Assembly: GCA_029891345.1 (NCBI GenBank)
Contig: CM057000.1
Coordinates: 133,846,163 to 133,910,162, forward strand
From: Dryococelus australis
Lineage: Eukaryota; Arthropoda; Insecta; Phasmatodea; Phasmatidae
Length of the DNA: 64,000 nucleotides
Direction of reading: 5' to 3'
The notes under the pieces are model-generated. The model was not told the DNA's origin and ran no database searches. It saw nothing but the letters and a program-made list of their open reading frames with translations. Positions 1-11,751 of this stretch are shown here, piece after piece (within the stretch, counting starts at the first letter, position 1; every line of letters starts with the position of its first letter). Both the position numbers and the translations under genes were made by a program.

Positions 1-7
1 AATAACC

Positions 8-130
8 TGACCTCCCGTGGCGCAGTCTGTTGATGCGTCCCCGGACTGGGGTGCGGGAGGTTCTGGGTTGGAATCCCAGGTAAAACATGGGTGCTAGTTT
101 AAGTTAGGTTAAGCCGTCTTCTGACAAAAC
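8..130 (+). repeat. tRNA-headed SINE, family S2 (copy a)
   Basis: The head GTGGCGCAGTCTGTTGATGC resembles a tRNA 5' half with box A, and GGTTGGAATCCC about 50 nt later resembles box B. A tail with TAAGTTAGGTTAAG follows. A second copy lies on the minus strand near 49.9 kb, sharing the head, the GCGGGAGG block, the box B region and the start of the tail. That repetition makes a SINE more likely than a functional tRNA, because no clover-leaf closes. The left boundary is uncertain, since the window starts here. Confidence 0.6.
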
Positions 131-181
131 TTTAGGCTCTATCCAATCAAAGGAAATAAGAAACCAGTAAAATATAATTAT

Positions 182-604
182 AGGCTGATCACTCTAAAAT
201 GAGCACTTTTGAACGCCCTGCTTGAGATCTACTTGTAAACCCGTTGTGTACTCCTCCGCCCTATGTAAAATTAACATTGCCATGGGCCTCATCACTTTAT
301 TGACGCGTTGGTCAAATTAAACTGTTAAATTATTAAGGAAGTAAACACTTTACAAATATGCTAATTTAAACACTTCGATGCATAAAAAAAAACCAGAAAG
401 CGAAATAAATAATTTTAAGTAATCACAAATGGTTACCTAGCACTTTTTATTCGACGATAAGATATGGAAATACTTTCTATCCATCGTTACCAACTTTACT
501 GGGTGAATGTCGCTCAGTGCGCCCATTAAAATACATAGATGCGGGATCAGTGACTTTTTTTTAAAAGTTTATTTCTACAGTGCTCACTTTATTGTGAACA
601 GCCT
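182..604 (+). mobile_element. TIR element, family A (long form), copy 1
   Basis: The left end is a variant of GGCTGTTCACGGTAAAGTGA and the right end is its inverted form, GTGCTCACTTTATTGTGAAC. Internal blocks shared with other copies include AGATCTACTTG, the TCCTCCGCC/TATGTAAAATTAACATTGCC segment and GCGCCCATTAAAATA. There is no coding capacity, so this is a MITE-like non-autonomous element. TA lies outside both ends in the better preserved copies, which fits a TA target duplication. This copy sets the + orientation used for the family. Confidence 0.75.
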
Positions 605-3289
605 TTACAATGATTTATATAACTTAAAATGGAAAGCTCTGTTTGGAGAGAATAAGAGCGAGAAGGAGGTCCGAGAATGATAACACGGTAAGGAACTTAC
701 CCAAACTTGAACACCCAGGGAGTGAGGTGACCTCTAGTACGCCAGTAGTCCACCGACTGCAATCTCCCCTCAGTTCGGAGTCCTGTTAACACTTCTCACC
801 TCACTTCTACTACCGTTTCACCCTTGATTGTGATTGGTTGTGGCGTGTTTTGTACGTGGAGTTTAGATTCCAGATGGTTCATAATCTTTCGTCACTCGAT
901 AGTCAGCCAGGACCCACATTTTGGTCCTACCTCGGCGGATTGTCCAACTTTTTTCAACTTTCGATATATGAGCTGTGTTTAAAAAAAAAGTTTATTTACA
1001 GTTGACTGCCCTTTTATCGCGCGTGTGTGTGTGTGGCTTTCGTGTCGCGTAATATAGCGTAACGGAGAGAGACGACTGTAATAGCAGTTATTTATGTATT
1101 TTCATTTATACATTCTTTCACCACCTTAAATGGGATAAAAACATTCTATCCCAGATTTTTTAATGAAGTTCATTTTTTCTCGGTTCACTGCAATTTGTAA
1201 CCCTTTGTCAGTGGCTCTGTGATCTTAAACAAACGGCGCATATCAATTTACATCCACCACAACTTATCAGGAGGTATCATCATTTTGACTTCTCTTAAGA
1301 AAGACCTCAAATTTAACTTTTTTTTTTTTTAAATGTCTGTGCCATACTTTTCCCGAAATGAATAGACTAATCTGGGATTCTATTATTTTCGGTTGATCTA
1401 GATACGATTACCGAATATGGCATTAAAAACTACTTTCGCAAGCACGTAAAGAACAGTCCTATCTCGAACGTTTGTCGTAAGTTACTAAAGCATTTCTTCT
1501 GGTTGTGCATGCAGTGATGGCAAGCAGGTGTGGTAATCGAGCCAGTGTATCTTGAAGATTTTCAGCGGCTCGTTGGTTCGATGCCGTACAGTTGTATTCG
1601 GAATGGAATTTTCATGTCTCTGTCAATTATCTTCCAGCGAATGATATCAGATTTCTTTATATGACTTATTATTTCTCCATGAGTTAGGTGACTTAAAATT
1701 AGCATACGGTGTATGTAAACGCAAATCAATATTTATACTTGCAATTGTCTACCAAATGTAACAACATAAGTGACTTATTGCTCACTCGTCAGGTACAATA
1801 CGTAAAATTTCAAGAACATATTACTAGAAGAGTACAATATAGACAAACACTGTAAATGAAACACAATTTAAAAAAAAAAGATATCTCAGTAACGTTATTT
1901 GTAGACATTCTAGAATTAAAGAGCCAAATTTATGTTCCATGATATTTCAAATAAACATGTTGCTATAGTAAGCAACGCAGTGTTCACGAATTGAGATACA
2001 GGACCAAAACATGAATCTACCAATGTAAAATAATAAACATTTATCTAATTGTAAAATTCTGAACTTGAATAAATATTGTCATGACCGAAACATATCTGTG
2101 TTACACACTGTAAGGTCGGTTTTTTATACGAAAAGCGTACACTGAAAAAATTTTTTAAAATTAACTTCATTAATTGTAATTTAATGATTTTAACCTATAC
2201 TTTGCATGGATAATTTCCATGCATAATGTTGCAGATATATAAATGCCATTATGCAGAGTTGGAACTTCAACAAGCATCTGATTCCCTACCAGACAAATGT
2301 AGGAAAGATACTATGGTTGTAAAAGAAAGAAATCCACTGTTATTGCTTCCTTAGCAGGCTCATAAAATGTGGCAAATATGCGGAAAATTTCTTAGAGTAT
2401 ACGTAACTTGGAAGATTAATATGTCTGGGTTCGGAAATTTTTTTTTAAACACCTATAGTCGCTCGTACAAACACAAACGTAAAAATGTCTACTCACCCAC
2501 ACAATCCTGAGACAATCGATACAGGTCCTTACAGCAGGACTGCAGCCAGGACGCAGAGGATTGCCTCGTCCTTGCTCGGAGACTCCAGGGACTATGCTGG
2601 ATCTTCAAGAGTTAGCACACCCTCAACGCTGTTACACGAGACCGACGCGCGTGACTTCTTCCTCGTACTTTTCTTTTGGAGTTGGGGAAATTCATCTTTG
2701 AGTAAGTTATAAGAGTGTGTCCTAGCACAGAAGTTTCTTAGGAGATCTAAGAAGTCACTTCTCCCTGGTCTGCTTTACTGTCCCAGCAGACAAGAAGCCA
2801 TCTGTAAGTTAGTTTTATACATTCTTTCTTCTATTCCTACCGTAAATGAACTTACTTTTACATCCCCCCCCCTACATCTGTTTTTTGTAACGTTTGCCCC
2901 GTTCGCATATTATTGAAATTTTCATATTTTAATATTTTCCCGTTCCGTTATTTATATTTAACATATTTTGTCACATATCACTCAGGTTAAAAAAAATACA
3001 TCACTCGCGAGTTAAAAAAAATCTTTCAATTGAGGAGTAAGCCCTGAGTAATGCATGCCATTTTTAAATGAAAGTAACGTGAGATTCCCGGTACAGACAC
3101 TTCCAAAATCGTCTTAGTTTATGTAGTTTTTTTTTATATCAGGTAGTAAAACGGTATATACATATTGGACGAAAACGGCCGTCAAATTTGTCAAAGACTG
3201 CTTCAGGCAATAGTTCGAAAATCTTACGCAGATTCTGTTAACATATAAGCAGTTGTATAGTTTGTAATTCCTCAAAGAAATTTCAAAAG
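605..3289. other. unassigned AT-rich DNA
   Basis: I see no gene or repeat that recurs elsewhere in the window. There are short homopolymer runs, including T near 1320 and C near 2866. An open frame of 75 codons at 2485-2712 has no recognisable motif and is treated as chance. Confidence 0.5.
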
Positions 3290-3469
3290 GTGAGTGTATG
3301 GAGCTCCGCCGGAATGAAAGGGCGGGGGAAACTGGAGATCCCCGAGATAACCCGCCGACCAACGGTATCGTCAGGTACGCATGCGAAAATCCGGTGGCCC
3401 GGCCGGGGATTGAACCCGAATCGCCTTGGTGGGAAGCGAGTAGGCTAACCGCTCAGCCACCGTGGCCCC
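3290..3469 (-). repeat. tRNA-headed SINE, family S1 (copy a)
   Basis: On the minus strand the element begins GCCACGGTGGCTGAGCGGTT, a box A-like tRNA head, followed by a CACCAAGGCGA block, then GGTTCAATCCC as box B. The body has the family's GACGATACC and CGGGGATCTCC segments. The tail present in copies b and d (CTCATCGGCTCTCAA and onward) is missing, so this copy is 3' truncated. Five copies occur in the window. Confidence 0.8.
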
Positions 3470-3821
3470 TTCGAAAGTTGAGTATTTTGCTTTGAAACGT
3501 CAAAGTAGTTCCAAATTGGAAGTTGAGTGGTTTACAAATGACAATTAATATCAAGCGACTGAATGCAACTATGAAATTAATATAACTAACTTTTATACAA
3601 CTAGAAATAAAATATAGTGATTGTCTTCTGCTATGCGCATACTGCTCTACATCCAGCAATGAGCACTGTGAATATGCTCTGGTGTATCGCTAGTGGTGCT
3701 GAGACCAGATATGCGTTTGTCGAATGAGGTACGATAATCGACTATCGAGTCGCACAAGTGCTTTTAGCATCATTCAGACCACTGATTTTAATGCAAATAC
3801 GTCTGTAGCCGTTTACCTGCA

Positions 3822-4058
3822 GGCAATTCACAACAAAGTGAGCACTTTTAAAGGCCCTGCAAAATTTTTCCTTTCGACCAATTTCTCTCTTTCCCCTCCA
3901 CAAAATAATATTATCGTTGCGATTTAACTAATAAACACAATGCATAAATTTCACCACTCTCAAAAGTTAACGTCTGAGGGTGGAATGAACTATACTTATC
4001 AGTGGTTAGTGATTGTTGGGCGGGCCTTTAAAAAGTGCTCACTTTACCGTGAATAGCC
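3822..4058 (+). mobile_element. short TIR element with family A ends
   Basis: Both ends carry the family A terminal repeat (AAAGTGAGCACTTTTAAAGG on the left, its inverse on the right, then GAATAGCCTATAG). The interior of about 170 bp does not match the long A form and only weakly resembles the other short elements at 8.0 and 32.7 kb. It is probably a derivative mobilised through shared ends. No coding potential. Confidence 0.65.
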
Positions 4059-4392
4059 TATAGATAATAAACGGTCTTGACCAAGACGTCATCACATTGT
4101 GTAAAAAATGGAGCGTCGGAGGTAGTATCTGCTCAGTAAAACGCCGACCAGTTTGGAGATCAGCACGCCAAGTAAATGTCTTAATGTTTTTCTCCCGACG
4201 TTAGTATTCCACCTGCATAGCCTTTCCCTCTTCAACAGCGGTGCAATAGCCTTGCAGAATGACCTTTCGAAACATTTGTGCGTCTCTCATGTCCGGTGTT
4301 CTTCTGAAGTGCTCAATTGTCAGTAGCACCTACCGACACTGGAGAGTCATGCTGAGGAACGATGGTGTTCATGAGGTGAAGAGGTGACTAAA
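4059..4392. other. unassigned spacer
   Basis: This lies between two family A elements. I see no gene, RNA or recurring repeat in it. Confidence 0.45.
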
Positions 4393-4812
4393 GGCTGTTC
4401 ACGATAAAGTGAGCACTTCTGAAATCAACCTTAGAAAAAAGTCACTGCCCCTGCCTGCATATATTTTAACGGGCAAACTGAGTGACATACGCCCACTAAA
4501 GCTGGTAACGAAGAATGGAAAATAGTTGAATATCTTAACATTGAATAAAAAGTGTCCCATAACTATTTGTAATAATTCTAATTATTTATTTCATATTTTT
4601 TTTTCTAAATTTTAATTCATCAAAGTGTAAATTCGAGCAGATTTGAAAATATTTCTTTCTGTAAAAATTTCTCTGTTTCACTTGACCGACGCACGGATAA
4701 AGTGACGAGGCCCATGGTAATGTTAATCTTACATTGGGCGGAAGGAGACACAATTAGAATGCAAGTATATCTTAAGCAGGTCTTTCGAAGTGCTCATTTT
4801 ACCGCGAGCAGA
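4393..4812 (-). mobile_element. TIR element, family A (long form), copy 2
   Basis: It opens GGCTGTTCACGATAAAGTGA and closes with GTGCTCATTTTACCGCGAGC. Internal blocks appear as reverse complement (TTTTAACGGGC, GTTGGTAACGA-like, TGACCGACGCACG), so it is opposite to copy 1. Non-coding and full length for the family (about 420 bp). Confidence 0.75.
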
Positions 4813-5023
4813 CTATACCAAACCGGTTTTGTATGGCACGGCGAAAAATGAATTGGGGAAAAAAAAATTGCCAAAAACGCAACAGTGCTGCCAAAAAAGT
4901 TCTTAAGAATACAGAAGCGAAACAGCAACTTATTCTGCGAACTCCAACCGCACACGCCAGAAAAATGGCGTCAATATCCTGCAACGTGTCGGAATACTGT
5001 TCACCAATCAGCGCCCTGGTTAC

Positions 5024-5444
5024 TATAATCCATTCGCGGTTACTGCACACTTGTCTGAAGCCATGCTAAAGTTCTACTTTCAAGATATTCCTCCACCTTA
5101 TGCAAGCTAATCTTAACTAAGTCTGGAAAATTACACCAAAGGATAGTGCACCGAATTCGTGAGCAACTCAGTTGTAATTATATTTTGCATGAGAACTATT
5201 TCTTACTGGGTGCTAGGTTACCAACACACGTCATTTCTCACTTTTTTCTTGGCATTTATTATAAATGAATTATTTTAACTATAAATAAAATACAGATAAA
5301 AATTTAAATTAACGAAAAATAAGTTGCTTTCATATTAGCAGGTGAATAAAATGTTTGTGATACATGCCATACGTGGGAAATAACAAAACACGCCATAAAT
5401 AGTGTGATTTTCCAAAGGTGCGAAGAAACCTCAAATAGACTATA
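5024..5444 (+). mobile_element. TIR element, family B, copy 1
   Basis: The left end is CTATAATCCATTCGCGGTTA followed by CACACTTGTCTGAAGCC. The right end is AATAGACTATAG, the inverse of the family terminus TATAGTCTATTCGC. Interior marks are AGATATTCCTCCACC, CTAAGTCTGGAAAATTACAC, TTTTGCATGAGAACT and TTGTGATACATGCC. The termini and the TATTCCTCCGCC block resemble family A, which suggests a common origin. No open frame. Confidence 0.7.
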
Positions 5445-5566
5445 GTCATCCATGAAATGATTTTAGAAGTATCACTTTACAGGGAAAGAGCATGGATATC
5501 ATTGCAAGTGCATTCCTTTTTCCAACAACTTAAAAAAAGAAAATTACATTAATTGCTCTTCACCTG

Positions 5567-5990
5567 TATAGTCTATTCGCAGTTTTTTCACACTTCTAAA
5601 ATTAAACCTAAAAAAAAAACCTCATTGCTGGCGTATTTGGTATTTTTTTAAAATACGCCATAGCAGATGTGTTTTATACTTGTGTTAACATAAAAACAAA
5701 TCTTATATTTTGTTAAATTGAACGTAAGTTTACATTTAATCCATAAAATATAGCATTTCAGTTATAATTAATATGAATAAAACAGTTCGGAAGTAGGTGT
5801 GTTGGCAATGCCTAGGAAGAAATAGTTCATATGCGAAATGATATAACACTGTGTGTGCACATTTATGCGGCACATTGGTGTAATTTTCCAAACTAGGCTA
5901 GGCCTTGTTTAGACGAGGCGAAGTAATATCCTGGAAATAAAACATTTTCAGGGTTTCAAAAATTTGGAATTATCCGGGACTGGACTATAC
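5567..5990 (-). mobile_element. TIR element, family B, copy 2
   Basis: It begins TATAGTCTATTCGCAGTTTT and ends GGACTGGACTATAC. The interior is the reverse complement of copy 1 (TTGGCAATGCCTAGG, AAATAGTTCATATGC, GACGAGGCGAAG, AATATCCTGG). Copies 1 and 2 face each other about 120 bp apart. Confidence 0.7.
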
Positions 5991-6439
5991 CCTTCGATTG
6001 TAAATGGAGAATTGAATGTGCAGCCGAGAAGTCATTAGCAATGCGTGGGACATAAATTTATGCTATAGAGATCAATTATATTTTACAGTTTTAGAAAAGC
6101 CGATAGAAAAAAAAGGGGATTTTTTTTTTTTACTAACTTTGTGAGCAAGCATTTTGCAATATTGGTGTATTTCTGCCATGCTCTTCCTTACGCAGTAAAA
6201 TCATACAGGTTCTTTTTTGAGGCGCAAGATATTATGAAATACAAATGCACGTGTCTGGCAAAATATCTGGCTGCAAAGATGGCAAAAACATTTGTTTAGG
6301 ATTGCTCTTCCACAGTTTCTATAAGTTGGCTTCCAAAATCTTTCGGATTCTAATCGACGTGTTAGGAGTTGGGCGCCGCCTGCTCGGAACTTTATAGAGC
6401 GTCTGAGGCAGTGAAGCGGCGTAGCGATAAGGTCGACAC

Positions 6440-7100
6440 TGACACGCGAGCCTGGTGCTACAACACTCCTACGAGCAAGGCGCTGAAATATCGTGCAGGT
6501 TTACTGTCGCGCTGGGTGTACCTATGGGTCTCTAAGCGGTGACCTTATCATTTAATCAGCGGAAATTCTGCAGTAAAATTTAGTGCAGGTCCCTATAATA
6601 GTTTTGCATGTTTCCGACCAGTATATAACGAGATACAGAAGTGCGAAAAAGCCGTTTTTAGCTGTCTTGGAGGATTCTGAAATATAATTTATAATGTGTA
6701 ACTGTACCGAGAATATTATACGTACCTCATCTGAAGTGTGTTTTATTTTTGAACATTGGTATAGTAGGGACACATGTAGCGAGTGAGTGGGTGAACGAAT
6801 TGATTTGGACCGCTCTTAACTTCGAGGTCTTGAGAGTCGATGAGGGTGAAGTGAGGTGAGTATGGAGCTGCGCCGGAACGAAAGGGCGAGGGTAATGGGA
6901 AATTCCCGAGAAAACCCGCTGACCAGAGGCATCGTCCAGCACGATTGCTGGACTTGCGAAAATCCGGGAGCGACCCGGCTCGGGATTGAGCCCGGTTCGC
7001 CTTGGCGGGAGATGAGCAGGCTAACCACTCAGCCACCGCGGCCCCCGACACGTTTAATGGTTTCGTAAAAAAAAAAACAAAAACGTGGAATTCAAACACT
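6440..7100 (+). repeat. repeat family I, copy 1, split by an S1 SINE
   Basis: Recognised only because a second copy lies at about 55.1-55.5 kb. Shared stretches include AGCGGTGACCTTATCATTT, the GTAGTAAAGTTCAATACAGA-like region and, beyond the SINE, CACGTTTAATGGTTTCGTAA. The left boundary is vague. The SINE at 6773-7046 interrupts it, so this repeat is older than the SINE. Nature unknown; no TIR, tail or frame was seen. Confidence 0.5.
6773..7046 (-). repeat. tRNA-headed SINE, family S1 (copy b), near full length
   Basis: On the minus strand: GCCGCGGTGGCTGAGTGGTT (box A head), CCAAGGCGAACCGGG, box B GGCTCAATCCC, the body, then a tail with CTCATCGACTCTCAAGACC and CACTCACTCGCTACATGTG. A short direct repeat GACAC flanks it (6768-6772 and 7047-7051) and could be the target duplication. 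The host repeat continues on both sides, giving a clear insertion site. It is among the most complete S1 copies here. Confidence 0.82.
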
Positions 7101-7189
7101 TACATGTATGCGGCGATCTAAATCCATACCCCGATGTATTACTTAAAGCTAATCATGAGTAGTTCTACTTCTACTCCAGCAATTCCCGT

Positions 7190-7730
7190 CCCCCCCCCCC
7201 CTCCGACGGATCACTTTTTCGTACGTAAAATGTAATTTTGCTCGGAACAGTTACGTTCATTCGTTCGCCAGACGGGGAGCCAGAAAGTGAGACCGTCAAA
7301 GCATCAGCACACGCAAGAGAGGAAGTGCCAGTACGTTCTCCGCGCTGCTCTTACATGCCTTCGCCCCGAGCCGGAGGCGCAGACTTTTATTGCCCTTCAG
7401 CCAGCGAGTGCAGTTTCGACTTCCAAGACGCCGAAATTATAAAGAGGAGGCAGGGCCTGGGGTCCTCCCGCCGCTTCGAGCTCTGGAACGAAATTACGCG
7501 CCAGTGCTCAGCCAGCGCCAGTCCTCTCTCCCGACGACATTATCCCGCGCACTCTTTCGCCCTTTCGCAGCCCTCAGGCGCCTGCCTGCCTGATGACGCC
7601 GAGGCGCCAGCACGTCATTTGAATACCGCCCGACACAGCGCGGGAGCTAAACGGGCCGGGGTAGAGACGCCGTATAGTTCTCGGGCCCTGCGGAATACTT
7701 AGAAATTCTCTCCGCGCGAGGGGAAAACAG
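7190..7730. other. GC-rich, CpG-rich block
   Basis: A C-run at 7191-7202 is followed by about 500 bp clearly richer in GC and CpG than its surroundings. An open frame of 154 codons (7238-7702, +) spans it. Its product is Ser/Arg/Ala-rich, matches no family I know, and open frames are expected by chance in CpG-rich DNA. It could be an island near an unseen promoter, or a GC-rich repeat remnant. Confidence 0.4.
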
Positions 7731-8040
7731 CAAGCGTCGGGGAGATTACATATGTTCAGACGAATTACATGGATGCTGGAAAGGACGCGGAGCTGCGCAG
7801 CGTGCCGCTACAACTTCAGGGCAACGTCGTCTTCACCTCTTATATCCATGCAGCCTGTTATCACCGGACATGTTGGTCAGTGCATACCTGAAAGGATCTA
7901 AGGGCGTAGCTAAATAATGAGTCATGGTTAGGTAGAGCACAACAGTATAGGATGGGGTGTATTCAACATAAGTATTATACAATAACTATTGACCGGAGGA
8001 GTTTAAATCTAACACCAAGATGTTAATTAACTTTGTTATA

Positions 8041-8274
8041 GGGTATTCGCGGTAAAGTGAGCACTTTTGAAAGCCCTCTCATTTGCAATAATAGTCAATA
8101 AATATATTTTAGGTCAGCCTTAGGCGTTAACTTCAGAGTGCAGTGGAATGTACGCACTCTGTTTATAACTTACATGACAATATTTATTTTAAAAAGGTGG
8201 TTAAAGGATAAAAAAATGACTGAAAGGAAAAAGTAACTAGGTCTTCAAAAGTGCTCACTTTACCGTGAACAGCC
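8041..8274 (+). mobile_element. short TIR element with family A ends, copy 2
   Basis: The left end carries CGGTAAAGTGAGCACTTTTG and the right end AAAGTGCTCACTTTACCGTG then AACAGCCTATAG. Its interior (TAATAGTCAATAAATATATT, AGGTGGTTAAAGGATAAA) is shared, in reverse, with the element at 32.74 kb. These two therefore form a true short subfamily of about 235 bp. TATA lies outside both ends. Confidence 0.75.
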
Positions 8275-8310
8275 TATAGGATTATTTACCGCACGCCATT
8301 ATTATTACTA

Positions 8311-9387
8311 CAATCTAATTGGAAAGTCCCCACCTTGTTCATGTTGCCAGAGGCTGACTCTATGAGGCTGCCAAGGACGGCCGGACATACCCATCTTCAG
8401 TGGTCTTCTAGTTCCAATGGCCCGACGACAAAAGGAGCCGCTCGCTCTCAGTGTTACACTGACCTATATCGGGCGCGTTGTTTAATATTTTCGGCAGCAT
8501 CCTTTTACTAGCCGGTGGACGCGGTTTCTGCAACTGTCTTTCTCAAAGTGTTATTGCAGTCACGCTCGTGCCCTGGTTCAATGTTTGAAGGTGCGATCAG
8601 GTAGGCCGTCCACCTAAGGCTTGATAACATAATAACAAGCCGAAGAAACACGCACTATATAATGTGGTGGGGACATCAGAGAGAATAATAATTGTTTACT
8701 GGACCAGCCGCAATAGTCACGAGTGCACGCCTAGGTACGGATTGTGAGTACCAACCGTCACACGATTCTGAACAGAGTGCAATGGTAAACTCCGTAAGCT
8801 AGCAAGATCTTAACAATTCTTATTACGATATGCCACGCATTAAGATGAAGGTTGCAACGAAATGTCACTCTTCGGTTGATCAGTAGACCAAAGATGCTGC
8901 TCTCGGAGGCCGAATATGACTTACGCGTTTGGCGCGTGTGTATGTGTGTGTTTTTCTGTGGTCGGCGCCGTACGAGCGCCTGGCTGGAGGCGTGTACCTC
9001 TCTTCTAGCTGTCGAACTAGCAGATGACGACTGCTGACAACGCTGTTAGTGTTCCTCCCAGCTGAGTCAGCAAGGCTGCTGGCCTGGAAATAGCAGGAAG
9101 CGGTGTAGACTGCCAACGTTCTGCCATACAGTACTTAATAACTACATAAGTATTCTTGTGTGCTGCCATAAGACCTGACGACCGAGAAGAAGGTAGTGTC
9201 AGTTGAGGGACTTGCGTCCCTTCCTTACTGGCCTAAGGCCATTGTGCATGAGGAAAGTGTGCCAAGAGAGCGCACCAAATTTCATTTGTGTATGCACTTC
9301 TTGTTATATATGTGTTATTAATATTTGTGCTCATGAGTGAACAGGACTGGTGGCTCCCGTTCACTTCTGAGCCTGCCAAGAAGTGGC
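8311..9387 (+). other. probable 5' leader of the LINE; first third recurs at 43 kb
   Basis: 8311 to about 8640 matches the reverse complement of 42940-43262: CTAATTGG, CTTGTTCAT, GGACATACCCATCTTCAG, TTCCAATGGCCCGACGACAA, CTATATCG and GCGATCAGGTAGGCCG-like blocks in the same order. The rest, to the ATG at 9388, has no second copy here. Its position directly before a gag-like frame suggests a LINE 5' untranslated region. That link is inference, and the repeat could be independent. Confidence 0.4.
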
Positions 9388-10800
9388 ATGGCACCAGACA
9401 AAACAAATAGAGCTAACCTCAGTGATTGGGAAACATAATGCAATATATACCTTGAATCTAGAGATACCTCTAGAGACCATCTGGGCAGAGCTGAGGAAAT
9501 CCAGCTCTGAACTAATGAACTGGGTGAAGACGATTCTTCACCTAATCTTAAAGCAGTTGTCTGAAGAAATATTTAAGAGTGTGACTGAGTATTATAACAG
9601 CAATAAAGACCACGAAGATCTGGAATGCCTCGACTTTGGAAGTGGTGCAGATTGACACATGGGAGATGTCCTTGACAAGATTAAATCAAAATCAAATGCT
9701 GTCTTCTTCAAGTTTCAGGATTACTGTACCCAAGACAAAAAAAACGGTCAGTAAGGGAATACTAACTATAGTCTGCCCAAATTATATCAGCTAGAGGCCT
9801 ACTTGAATTAAACACCGTAAGAGAATGCACAGATGAGAGGATATGCAAGGGGACTGGAATATTTCCTCATGGGAGTATCAAGAACAACTTAGGAAGTGGA
9901 AAAGCCGAATCCGACATTCACTCAGGTTAATAAGTCAGCTAATAAAATGGAACAATAGGTTAAAACTCCGAAGAAAGCAATCCTTGCTTACCTTGAAAAC
10001 GATAGACTTATATGTGAGGAGACAAAGGAAATAATTCAAGATAAGGCAAATTTTTCGGAAGAATACTGAAAAATGGAGAACTTTTGAAGACTGATAGGCG
10101 TGTTAGTTGAAGCTGGCGATAATGCTTTTATTAGTATGATAAAGGCAAGCGCGAAGTTGAAAGAGTTGAAGATAAGACTAGATTACCATGGATTAAGAGC
10201 CCAAAGGTAAGGAGGAGAGTACGTGTCACCGTGTTATATTTTGGACAGAATAAAGCATATGTACAGTTTAACCTCCGTATGTTCCTTCTTGAGTGAACTT
10301 ATCTACGATGTCCCATGCACAGAGTACAATGAGGAACTTCTCCCAACAATATGGAAACATAACCCGGAACAAAAAGGTATTAGTAAGGTAGAATTACTGA
10401 AGGTTACAGTAGTAAGGCTGAAAACAGTAAGAAGAGAGGAAATGGTCCGCATAGTTATTGCAGGCCTTTGTCAGTACAGGAACGTACTAATATGCCAGGA
10501 AACTGTATACATTGCCTACGCTGCATGCAATACCCGGTATTTCTGGTTCCATTGCAGTCATTCAAATTCAAAACTTTCTGTTATCAATTTAAGTATTACA
10601 AAAGTACTCAACGATGCTCCAGCTATGAAATGGAAGGACAAAAGTACTCGGACAAAGATAAATGTAATGGAAATATGGACAATCCTGCATGTGCTAATTG
10701 CATGGAAGTAATAGGAACACACCAACAGAGTGGACTTAGAAAAGGGTCTGCATTGTGAAAGGGCATTGGCAACAGACATTACGTGGAAAAATTATAGTAC
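9388..10800 (+). pseudogene. decayed LINE ORF1 (gag-like, CCHC knuckles)
   Basis: The ATG at 9388 starts MAPDKTNRANLSDWET and then hits a stop. Reading continues in shifted frames as charged, helix-prone sequence (9400-9655, 9843-10034, 10223-10711). The decisive part is 10540-10760, frame of 10468: PLQSFKFKTF, YKSTQRCSSYEMEG, SDKDKC, PACANC. This follows the spacing of the two or three zinc knuckles in LINE gag-like proteins. Several Cys, Gly and His of the first knuckle are replaced (S, F, C, Y, Y), so it could not bind zinc normally. In active elements this protein binds the LINE RNA. At least three frameshifts or stops mark it as dead. Jockey-, LOA-, I- and CR1-type LINEs all carry such an ORF1, and I cannot choose among them. 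Confidence 0.7.
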
Positions 10801-10849
10801 TACCAGAAAGTGTAATACCTCCAGACAAAAATACTATGTATGAAATTTG

Positions 10850-11700
10850 GATTAGAACACAACAATTGAATTGCACGACACTGGATAAACTTATCTCTGA
10901 CCATCACATATATATCATACTGAGTTACAATAAGATGCCTTACTACCTGGGAACCTCCTGCTTCTATTACTCGGACAATAAATGAATTGACATCGGGAAG
11001 TGAGAAGAGTTGTTAAAAGTACGTGGAAGGGAAACATTCATCATTGGAGAAGTTGTCAATGCAAATCAAGACATTGGTACTCAGGAGATCATGACGAATG
11101 TGACTTGGCTATCGACCGCTATCTCAAGACGAACAATTTACTCGGTATCCTCCTCACAAATGCATCACCAGCACCATGACAATGCTAGGAAGGCGTCCAG
11201 ACAGGTTGTTAGTTGGAGTGCGATGAAAGCTTCGACAAGTGACCCTAGGATGATTGTTTTTTTTTTTTTACCTGAACTTTGTTCCAGTCCCTGAGATACA
11301 AGAAGTCTCAAGAGCCCGATACATCCATCAAAGTGCTGGCTGGAAGGGGTTTGACGAGATGCTTCTGGAGAGAAGCATTTTCCGACGATCTGGACCAGAG
11401 AGCTGAGAAGATAACGAAGATAATTTAGTTTACGCGTGAGGCTACTGTGTGAACATCTAAGCGAGAAGTAAAATTAAACACATTGTGGGATGACGAACTT
11501 GAGAACACAAGGGAGAGAGTGCGAAAACTAAGAATAAATATGAACAAAGAAGAACTGAGCAGAGATATCAAGTGGCTGAGGAATACCGAACAGAAAAGAG
11601 AATATATTCAAGAATTTCGAGAGAGAAGAGCACCTGTCGAAACTTCGTCACTGAACAATGCAACAAAAATCTTTGTGATTGGTATAAAAAAATAGCTACT
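10850..11700 (+). pseudogene. LINE ORF2 remnant: APE-type endonuclease end and linker
   Basis: Several frames together show endonuclease marks in order: a VNANQ-like segment (about 11050), HWYSGDHDE with AIDRYLKTNNLL in the next frame (11070-11130), and TSDPRMIVFF at 11235-11265, which corresponds to the catalytic SDH motif with His replaced by Pro. The next segment, 11483-11695, reads WDDELENTRERVRKLR and on in a basic helix typical of the stretch between endonuclease and reverse transcriptase in APE LINEs. The N-terminal endonuclease motifs and the whole reverse transcriptase are missing. The active protein would nick target DNA and prime reverse transcription. Stops, shifts and the lost His make it non-functional. 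Confidence 0.68.
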
Positions 11701-11751
11701 AAGACTAAAAATAACAAATTCATGAAGAGTCTACGTTGAAGAATCATCGTC

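Noticed and set aside
7238..7702. 154-codon open frame in GC-rich DNA
   Set aside because: No motif or family resemblance, low-complexity Ser/Arg/Ala composition, and overlapping open frames as expected where CpG is high and stops are rare. Kept only as a GC-rich block.
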